Part shown: in pieces, positions 55,691 through 64,000 of the stretch | Layout of the letters: each line of letters begins with the position of its first letter | Position numbering within the stretch: the stretch's first letter is position 1 | From: Anaeramoeba flamelloides | Taxonomy: Eukaryota; Metamonada; Anaeramoebidae | DNA: 64,000 nt | Direction: 5' to 3' | NCBI GenBank assembly: GCA_027625915.1 | Contig: JANTQA010000047.1 | Location: 1,674,001-1,738,000 of the forward strand | The notes under the pieces: generated by a model | What the model saw: only the letters and a program-made list of their open reading frames with translations | Database searches by the model: none | What the model was told of the DNA's origin: nothing | Translations under genes and position numbers: made by a program

Positions 55691-58042
55691 AAGTGGCTCT
55701 ACGAAAAAAAATGAAGAAGAATAAAAGTAGAATAAAAAAAATACAAGACAAAAAAAAAAAAAATCAAAAATCAAAAAGGAAGCAGCAAGCATTTTATTCA
55801 AGAAATTTTAAAGCCAACATTAAAAAAAAATTAATTTTAGTAAAGGTCAATTTCAAGTCAAAATTGGTTCAATATTCATCTAATCGCCCTTTTGAAAAAA
55901 ATAATTCGTTATTAAAATTTGGTAAATTTAATTTAATAATTATCAAGTATCGAATTATTCTTCCAAATAGATGATATGTATGAAGAGATTGATTGATTGA
56001 TTTATTTTTTAAATCAATTTTTATTTACATAATCAGCCATAAAACAACTTCATTATTAAATAACTTCAAAACTTTTCTCCTGTATTGTCAGCTCTTTACT
56101 AAGAAAATTGAAGAATGTATTTTTTTTAGAACAACTTCATAATTATTTTTTCCTAAATCATAAAATAAAACTCTTTTTGTATTCTTTTCATTCAAAACAA
56201 TCCCTTTAGATATCCATTTTACATTTTTAAAATATATGTATAATTAGTCTATACTTTTTTTCAAAGAACAAATTAATTTACATTCTCACAAAAAAAACTC
56301 TTAAAATGAATGATCTGAACCTTTTAATCAAAATTGCAAATAGTACTACAACAAAAAGTACAAATTTGTAAAAAAAAAATTTATCCTCAAAGATGAAAAA
56401 TAAAAATGTTCAAAATTAGGTTTTTGAGACAGATTCTGTTCACTGCCCGTATTACAATCCTGATAAACCAATTTTATCACAATTTAAAAGAGAGGGTAAA
56501 TAAATTTTTCATTTGATTAAAAAATCAAAGTTTTCAAGCAATTAATTCATTGAAATAATAACAGGTTTTTGCAACCACTGAATAACTTTCAATGAAAAAT
56601 TGAAACCTTTAAGTCTGCAAATTACTTTAACTTTTAAAAAATAATTAAAATCAAGATTTTATTTTCAATTTAAAATTTCCTCTTTTCAGTACATTTCATA
56701 AAATAACATGAACCTTGTTTGTTTGCTCTTGTTAAACTAAATGAAAACTATTCATCTTAGAAATAGGAAAAGAAAAACGAGAATTGTATATTTATTTTAA
56801 AAAAAATTATTAATTATTTTACAAATAACACTTTAGGAAACTTTGTTACTTTTTTTACCCTATTCGATCACTAAAAAAACTAATTTATTTAAAATAAAAT
56901 CTATTTGAATTTTGCTTGTTTGCATTATGCATTTCGTGAGTCTATAAGAAAAGAAAAAAAAAATGATAACTTACTAGTGGTTTTTTTGAATACCATTTTT
57001 TTTTTTTTCCAATAATTTTTACAATTTTGAAAAGTAATAAATTAAATTTAAAAATTTGGCACTTTAAAAGGTAACCAAGAACATAATTCTTTCATTAGTT
57101 TCTACTTTAACTATCATGAGTACTTTGGCCTAATAACTCTTGAAAATTCTTTAATTTAGCCATAATTCAATACTACTCTTAATAACACGTGTATTATTTA
57201 GTAGAGATTAACAATAGAACAAAGAATAAAATACAAATTTTCAGAAAAAAACTCTCTTTTTGTCCGTAAAAAAATTCATTTTAATCTGTGAATAAATGAT
57301 CCAAATAACTTTAACAAACTTTAATAGTTATTATTTGAAGTTTAAATTTAGAATTCAATTAGATTCTGCACGTTAAGTTACCAAGTATTAATGTTTTAAT
57401 ATGTAATCATTTTAATCCAAATAAAAGAAAAAAATAACAATAAAACGAAAAAATAAAAAATCCGTGGTCCAAAATAATGAAACGAGCGGAAGAAAAAATT
57501 TGTATTAGTAAATTTGTTGAGATTTCACCAACAATTATTAATCAAAATAATCATAAGTTTAGATATCATAAACTAATCTTATGTGGTGTTTTCACTTGAA
57601 GTAAACCCAACTATAATCTTCTATAAACCAAATTATTGGAAACCAATTTCCAGGCCTAACAAAGCAGATTACATAACTTGGAAAAAAGAAAGGAAAACAA
57701 AAAAAAAACAGAAAAAACAAAAAATGATAAAAATATTTGATAAATGTACAATTTATTACCAAATTTAATGAGGCTGCAGTATTGTGATTCTTTTAAATTA
57801 TTTTAACTGTTTCCAAATTTTAGAATTTAGTTTAGTGTAAATTTTCATAATATGAAACCATATTAAAACTTAACAAGATATTTATTCAACTGGTATTTAA
57901 GTATTATTTAATTGGAATAAATGAATGGAAAATATCATCAAACTTAAAATAGTAAAAAAAAAAAAAATTTTCGATCTTTTGTTAAAAATACTTGCAAACA
58001 AAAAATAATAATAAATTAAAAAAACATTTGTATAAAATATAG
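55691..58042. other. Intergenic, mostly decayed repeats
   Basis: A Lys-rich ORF at 55693-55974 looks like low-complexity A-rich DNA. A worn family C copy lies at about 57380-57640 (AAATTTGTTGAGATTTCACC). The first exon of the F-box gene at 58043 should be here but I could not find it. Confidence 0.4.
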
Positions 58043-59340
58043 TTATCTGGGAAATCTGCGAATATTTAGAGCCGGTCTCAATTTTAAATTTAGAAAACAC
58101 GTGTACAAATTTATATGATTCGTGCCAGGACAAAGAAATCTGGAGGAAGGTCTGTTATCATTATCAAATCTTGCTTGCCTGTGATGAATTCTATGTGTTT
58201 AATTATTTGGCCAATTATCATATCTTTGCAAGCCAAAAGGATTTGAATGCAATTAATAATGGTGATGATAAATGGGTATCGAATGACAAAATCGATGAAT
58301 CATTATACATATATGAGGGTAATAATAATGGTAATAATGAGCTAGTTGTGTTAACTACCCCTGAATCACGAGAAATTTATATTGAAAATTTGCAAGATCC
58401 AAAAAAAACCTTACTTTCACAAATGAAAAAATTAAAAAAAGCGATGATCAAAAAAGAAAAAATCAAACATAGAATAGCTCGAAGGAGAGAAGATAATATT
58501 AGATTTGATCGCTATTTTGAATCTTTATGGTTTATAAACGGATGGTATCCTTCGTGCATCCTCATGGGAATTTTTGTAACACTTTTATTGATCAACTTGG
58601 TAGTAATAGAGAAAATTACTTTGACACATAGATTTTGGATCTTTGCGCCGCTTGTGCTCCCCACTCTATTATTTTGTGCCACACTTATCTTACAGGGCTT
58701 TTATAAGCCAAGATTCTATAAACTTTTTATCATCATTGGTGTGCTTGTATATATTGGGATTTTAAATTTGCCATTTTACTTTATTGTTGTAAAGGTTTCT
58801 GATTGGGTAACTTGGTCTTGGTTGAAAGTTTTTATACCCTTATTAATATTTTCTGGCCTTGTTATAGTTGGTGCACTCATTGGCCTAATAGTATCGCTTT
58901 TTCAGAGACCTAGAGACGTTTTTGTGGTGATTTTGACATCAATATATTTTGCTTTATTTAGCGCATTCTTCATTTTTTTAATATTTTTGGGATTAAAATT
59001 AGACCATAAAATCAATTGGAATTGGGGTTATGTTTTCTGCCCATTCTTTGTACTCTCAGCTTTGCCCAGTATCGTTTCTTGGATATATGGGTTCTTTTCT
59101 CAGAGTAATTATTGCATATTCCTCTGGGCTGGTTTATTTTTTATAGTCGGTACAGTTACAATATGGATAACACCTCTGTTATTTACTCTTTGGTTAGAAA
59201 CAGACAGGATACCCACTTTTACTCGGGTGCTTATCCCCATTTATATAATTACTGCTGGTTACCCTATTGCTGGTGTTGGTGGATTTATACTTTGGATTAT
59301 TGGGTTTTTTAATAAGGATTTTGTTAGAAATTTTTTTTAA
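58043..59340 (+). CDS. F-box protein with FAM11/TMEM185-type membrane domain
   Basis: One long exon: acceptor TATAG at 58042, stop TAA at 59340, 431 codons, with the 5' exon not found. It opens inside an F-box (VIWEICEYLEPVSILNLENT, then EIWRKVCYHY), lacking only the usual leading LPxD. A linker follows with a basic coiled stretch (about residues 120-150), then about eight membrane segments (residues about 169-425). These form repeated units of two segments around a motif such as LGLKLDHKINWNWGYVFCPF and VKVSDWVTWSWLKVFIPLL, matching TMEM185/FAM11 (RLDKIIHWPWLVVCVPLW). The F-box suggests an SCF ubiquitin-ligase adaptor held in a membrane, by inference. The combination is unusual in animals. 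The start codon is unknown. Confidence 0.75.
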
Positions 59341-61983
59341 CTCCATTATTTCTTTTTTATTAATTTTTTTAATATTTATTTTGATTTTTTCTTTTTTTTC
59401 ATATTTTTATTTTTATTATTATTATTTCTTAAAATTTAAAAAAAGAAAGACCTTTTGATTTTATTTTTTATAAAAATTGAATATTCTTTGAATATTTTGG
59501 AGAAAAATACATAAAGTTAACTATTTTAATTTGAATTCATTCTTGATTTATTTTATTAGATTATATTTTATTTTATTAAAAAATCGATGCAAAAAAACCT
59601 TAATCTACGAAAAGTTTACTCCTTCAAAATTGGTAATTATCATTTTCATGAAAAGTGGTTGGTTTTTGATATTTGTCGTATTATCATCGAAATAACCGAA
59701 CCAAAATAATTCGCTCCATAATATAATAACAATTAAGTTACGAAAAACAAAATTAAATCTTAATTAAATAATATTTTTCACTTTACGTTTTTTTAAAATT
59801 TGAAATATGAACTTTTCGAAAAAAAAAAATATTCCAAGAAAAAGAAAAAAAATGTTTTTGAGTTGAAATCTTTTAATTCTTAGATTTAAGAAATCAAAAT
59901 AAAGAGATCTGACTTCGAATTCGGGATTTTTTTTTTAATTCAGAAAAAAAAAAAAAGAAGAAGAAATATATGATATTAAAAATACAAAAAAAGTATGACT
60001 ATAATCTTCTAGCTTTATTGTTTAAATTATCACTGAATATTCATGAAATTTTTAATTATTTTCCTTGAAAATTTAATACTTTTATTTTATTATGGGTGTA
60101 GTTTAAGGATTTACTTTTTTTCCAAAAAAAGTTCAAGACAAATGAAAAAATAATATTCTAAATATTGAAATGACTATGTTTATTCAGATTATACTGAATA
60201 TTCTATAAAAATGAAAAGGCTGTGAATTGTTTTTTCTCAAAATATCCAAACTCATCTTTGTATACTTATTATTAAATTTTATCAAAATCAACTAAAGGAA
60301 ATTATTTTTGTCTAAGAAATTGCAAAAAGGAAGTGGTTATTTGAGAAATTGTTTTTTTATTTTTGTTTTTTTTCTTTTTTTTAGTTTTTTGAGTTTTTTG
60401 TTTCTAGTAAGAGGTATGAGTAATCTAAAATGGTGGCATTTCGGAAGAATTAATTTTATAAAGTACATAAAAGTATATTAAAAGTATAACATTAGAAAAT
60501 AAAACAAGATCAATTTTGATGATTAAAAGTAAAATTTATTTCTCAAGTACATGTGAAATTATGAAATAAAAATTAATTATTTATGAAACTATTTTGATAT
60601 TATGGGTTTTGAGGTCGATTGAAAAAAAATTAAGAAAAGTTTGAATTCCATCTTAATGATAAGATAAAATATGGAAACCCCATACATTAATATATTTAAT
60701 AGGATTTATAAACAGTTGAATTTATTGGTATTGAAAAACTGAAATAAAGAGATAATTATTCAATATAAAACATACATTATAATTACAAAAACTTTCTACT
60801 AATGTATACTTTCTTGTATATTCTCTCTTTAACAAAATATTTTCTGAAAAAAAAAATAAAAAGAGAATTTTCATACATTTTTTTTTCATTTATTTTCTTT
60901 AATTTACACAATTTAATTGTTAATATTAGTTAAATTAATTTTGTTATTTTTTTGATTTTTTTTCCATTTTTACCCTCGCAATATCCTCTTTATATTGGGT
61001 AAAAGAGTTGCAAAGGAAAAAGATCAAGTGTTTGCTTGTTAATACTGTGCCACTGAAACAGAAAAGTGTGAGTAACTTGAAAATAAAAACTAAAAAAAAA
61101 AACAGTTAAAAACGACCAAAAGTTTAAAGCAAATAAGATCAAAAAAAAAAAAGAGTTTACAACAATTAAATAACTATACCCAAGTGAACATTCATCATCA
61201 ATTATCAAATTATTAAATCAACCAAAAGTATCGTGGATGTGATTTTGGAAGTTATTAATTAACAATAAATTTTTTTTTTTATTTTTTTTTGATTTCCTTA
61301 CCAATTTCTTATTATAAACCTTTTTAAATTTCAATTTCTTTTTTCTTATCAACTTTTCGTTTTTAATTTAAAATTTCTCCTTTTTAAACATAAAAAAATT
61401 CGGTGTTTCTTTCCCTTGAACAATAATGAAATCTATGATTTTACGTTTAAATTGTATTTGAGTAAATTTAAGTTAAAGGGAATTTAGAGTGTAATTTACA
61501 CTTCTTCCCTCAATAAAATAAATAAAAATAAAAATTATTTTATTTTTTTTTCAATTTCAACTTTAGAGCACCAATATAAATTTCAATAAATAACAATATA
61601 TTCAAAAACTGAAGTATTTTGTGATTTGGGCTCTCCTACAAATTTAATTTTTTTAATTCAAAATATACTGACTTTATATCCAGATCTCTCCGAAATTAAA
61701 AAAGGAGAGAGAAAATTTGTTAAAAAAAATTAAAATAAGTCTCTTGATAAGAATAATCAGCGATAAAAACATAAAAAGAAAATAATTAATCAATATTTAA
61801 AAATAATATTACATTTCCAAATAAAAATCACATCTAATACAAAAAAGGAAAAGAAAAGAAAAGAAACAAGATGAAATAAGAAAAATATATAAATTAAGAT
61901 ATAAATTCCTTAAATTTAAATAAATTGTATAGTTATTAATGAAGTTTTTGTAAAGGCTTAATAAGTAAATTATTATTTTTGTT
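59341..61983. other. Intergenic, one doubtful coding fragment
   Basis: AT-rich. On the minus strand near 61195-60945 there are spliced-looking pieces (MMNVHL at 61192; an open tail ending RVKMEKKSKK) but the phases do not join cleanly. A TTTTC-type tract in kinase sense lies at 61868-61849. Confidence 0.4.
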
Positions 61984-64000
61984 TTAGTATATGTTTTCAG
62001 AACTGTTATCAGTTTCAGTTCGGCTTGTTTCTTCATCTTCGTATTCCGAAGTTGGTGTAGGTATTCTGCTTGAAACGGCAGTTGAATTATGGCTTCCCGC
62101 GATAAATAGATTCATATTTAAAAGCTCATCCCAGTTTATACTGGAGAATTCGTTGAAGAGGTTTTGTTCTTGGTTGTTCAACAAGGTTTCATCAGAGGTA
62201 GCATTTTTCATATCTTCCAAAAATTCTGGTTCAATTTTTTTTTCAGTGTAATGCCTCGCCTTTTTATGATATTTAAGATCGGTCGGATCTTGTAAATTTG
62301 GAACAAATAGAGGATCTTGTGTTTTGAGATTTTCCCAATCGATATTTTTAAAAAATGAATGGTTTTTGATTTCCTGTGCTCCTTTGGCACCAAGTCTTTT
62401 TTTTGGGTCACTTACTAATAGTCTAGAGATTAAATCTATTAATTTATCGGAAAGGAATTCGGGGTATTCCATATCTAAACGAAGGATATTACTCCAAATT
62501 TCTTGCTGCGTTTGCCCGCCAAAGGGTGTAAACCCAACTGTCAGTTGATAAACAATTACACCAAACGACCACCAATCGGTCTCAAAGGAATGCCCCTTTC
62601 CTAACAAAATTTCTGGTGAAAGATAATCTGGTGTTCCCACTATGTGGTGTTTCTTTTTCGTGCCATGTTTGTAATCATTATGTTCATCACTTGTTCCAAA
62701 TCTTTTTTTATTCAAATTTTGATATTTAAATTCATTTTCTCCTGAATTATTTAAATTATCAGTTCTTAATGGAGTTTCTGTAGATTTGACATTTCGGGGG
62801 TAATTTATATAATTTTTATTTCGATCATGATTTTTTTTAGTTGATTGTATTTTTTGGTTACTTAATAACAATTTGATTTCTTCTTCTGTTTTTTTATTTT
62901 CAAATTCTTCTTTTTCGTTTCCCTTTTTATTTATATTTTCCTTTTCCTTTCTCCTTCTCCTTCTCTTTTTCTTTTCCTTTTTCTTTTTCTTTTTCTTTTC
63001 CGTTTCGGTTTCCTTTTCCTTTTCCTTTTCTTTTTTATATTTTCCTTTTCCTTTTTCCTTTTCATTTTTCTTTTCATTTTCATTTTCTGTTTTCTTTTCC
63101 TTTTCTTTTTCCTTTTCATTTTCATTTTTAATTTCCATTCTCACCCCCTTTCTATTTTGGTTTCCATTTCCCTCAAATTGATTACTCTTCTTTGTATTAT
63201 CAAAAGGATTTGAATAATTAAAATTAATTGGGGTACTGTTAATAATATCATTGTTAAACGATAAATTATTTTTTAATTCGAAAGAATTAAAACTTATATT
63301 ATTAAGGGAATCATAACCAATAGAATTCATAACTTCAAGTTGTTGAGAATCCTGATTTCCACTCTTATTTTCTTTATTGGTGTTTAAATTTTCAGTTAAT
63401 ATACTTGTTAATTTGTTATCTGTGGAATGAGTGAAATTGTAGTGATCGATATTATTGGAATTATTTGTGTTCTCCGTACTAATACCAATTTTTTTTGAAA
63501 GGTTATTTTCATTTTCAATAATGTTTTGATTTTGGTACCTTTGATTCTTTTTACAATCCCTCCTTTCAATCATACCGATTTTGGATAAACCAAAATCAGT
63601 TAATTTTACATGGCCATCTACATCAATTAATAAATTTTCAGGCTTTAAATCACGATGAATTATTCCTTGGTTATGTAAGAATTCTAATGCTAATACAATT
63701 TCTGCCAAGTATTGACTGGCCGCTTTTTCATTAAAGTACCCAGAATATTGGAGGATTGAATACATATCACCACCAGGACAATATTCCATTACTAAATATA
63801 GATTTTTTTTTGATTGGAAAGAATAATATAATTTTATGGAAAAATGGTTCCCCGTTTCAGTCATGATACTCCTTTCAGATTTTATGTTCTGAACTTGGTT
63901 TTTTAAAATCATATCCACTTTTTTTAGTACTTTTATTGCAAAAAAATCATTTGTTTGTTTTTTTTTTGCTAAAAATACTTGCCCATACGCTCCTCGTGAA
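61984..64000 (-). CDS. Greatwall/MAST-type AGC protein kinase, 5' end cut
   Basis: Ser/Thr kinase, open to the window edge (671 residues visible), no introns. The glycine loop SRGAYGQVFLAKKK and AIKVLKK (catalytic Lys) are followed by LYLVMEYCPGGDMYSIL, HRDLKPENLL and LTDFGLSKIGM. GTPDYLSPEILLGKG, TDWWSFGVIVYQL and the AGC tail (DPLFVPNLQDPTDLKY; later FSSINWDELLNMN) follow. About 310 residues of Asn/Lys/Glu-rich low complexity separate DFG from GTPDYLSPE. A long insert at this point is the hallmark of Greatwall/MASTL and Rim15 kinases, which restrain PP2A-B55 through ENSA-type proteins in mitosis or quiescence. MAST and plant IREH1 kinases are the nearest alternatives. All catalytic residues are present. 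The N-terminal region lies beyond 64000. Confidence 0.9.
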   Translation of the reverse strand, partial: SRGAYGQVFLAKKKQTNDFFAIKVLKKVDMILKNQVQNIKSERSIMTETGNHFSIKLYYSFQSKKNLYLVMEYCPGGDMYSILQYSGYFNEKAASQYLAEIVLALEFLHNQGIIHRDLKPENLLIDVDGHVKLTDFGLSKIGMIERRDCKKNQRYQNQNIIENENNLSKKIGISTENTNNSNNIDHYNFTHSTDNKLTSILTENLNTNKENKSGNQDSQQLEVMNSIGYDSLNNISFNSFELKNNLSFNNDIINSTPINFNYSNPFDNTKKSNQFEGNGNQNRKGVRMEIKNENEKEKEKEKKTENENEKKNEKEKGKGKYKKEKEKEKETETEKKKKKKKEKKKRRRRRKEKENINKKGNEKEEFENKKTEEEIKLLLSNQKIQSTKKNHDRNKNYINYPRNVKSTETPLRTDNLNNSGENEFKYQNLNKKRFGTSDEHNDYKHGTKKKHHIVGTPDYLSPEILLGKGHSFETDWWSFGVIVYQLTVGFTPFGGQTQQEIWSNILRLDMEYPEFLSDKLIDLISRLLVSDPKKRLGAKGAQEIKNHSFFKNIDWENLKTQDPLFVPNLQDPTDLKYHKKARHYTEKKIEPEFLEDMKNATSDETLLNNQEQNLFNEFSSINWDELLNMNLFIAGSHNSTAVSSRIPTPTSEYEDEETSRTETDNSSENIY

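Noticed and set aside
55693-55974. 93-codon Lys-rich ORF
   Set aside because: Low-complexity A-rich sequence next to a partial repeat, with no domain and no conserved counterpart.
60945-61195. Possible small two-exon gene on the minus strand
   Set aside because: A donor and acceptors are present, but the two protein-like frames cannot be joined without a stop.
62873-63181. Plus-strand ORF rich in Phe and Ser
   Set aside because: Antisense shadow of the Lys/Glu-rich insert of the kinase.

Overview
The window is strongly AT-rich nuclear DNA from a eukaryote. Coding blocks are broken by GT-AG introns with T-rich acceptors, and the host genes are typical of eukaryotes: LIS1, ribosomal protein eS4, a Rheb-like GTPase, NC2-alpha, a GATAD1-like factor, an F-box membrane protein and a Greatwall/MAST-type kinase. 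Low gene density, Lys/Glu/Asn-rich low-complexity inserts and the F-box + FAM11-type membrane protein suggest a free-living protist, possibly an amoeboflagellate such as Anaeramoeba. That placement is an inference from style, not from a marker gene.

Layout. 0-3.6 kb: 5' end of an unrecognised minus-strand gene, then old repeats. 3.65-9.05 kb: complete LIS1 gene (minus, six exons) with one 3.4-kb intron. 9.1-13.6 kb: inverted-repeat elements. 13.7-14.2 kb: a leucine-rich-repeat protein. 16.3 kb: a small ORF with a decayed copy at 50.1 kb. 19.2-20.6 kb: eS4. 23.6-29.3 kb: Rheb-like GTPase with a 4.3-kb intron made largely of nested elements. 29.8-31.7 kb: more nested elements. 34.3-35.3 kb: GATAD1-like protein. 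36-40 kb: repeats. 40.3-41.1 kb: NC2-alpha. 43.2 kb: tRNA-Ala(UGC). 43.6-50 kb: repeats. 51-54.4 kb: a compact cluster of spliced genes that I could not identify. 58.0-59.3 kb: F-box + multi-pass membrane protein. 62.0-64.0 kb: Greatwall/MAST-type kinase, cut by the window end.

The host genes do not form one pathway. They are unrelated housekeeping and regulatory genes: dynein regulation, translation, TOR-type signalling, transcription control and cell-cycle kinase.

The main discovery content is the mobile DNA. I could define about ten families of short non-autonomous inverted-repeat elements (called A-K here), most about 200-900 bp. They are inserted into each other and into introns. Paired filled and empty sites within the window show TTAA-type target sites for one family and TA-type for another. 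No transposase gene is visible. All exon boundaries were worked out by hand from reading frame, splice signals and family alignment. Distant repeat boundaries are approximate.
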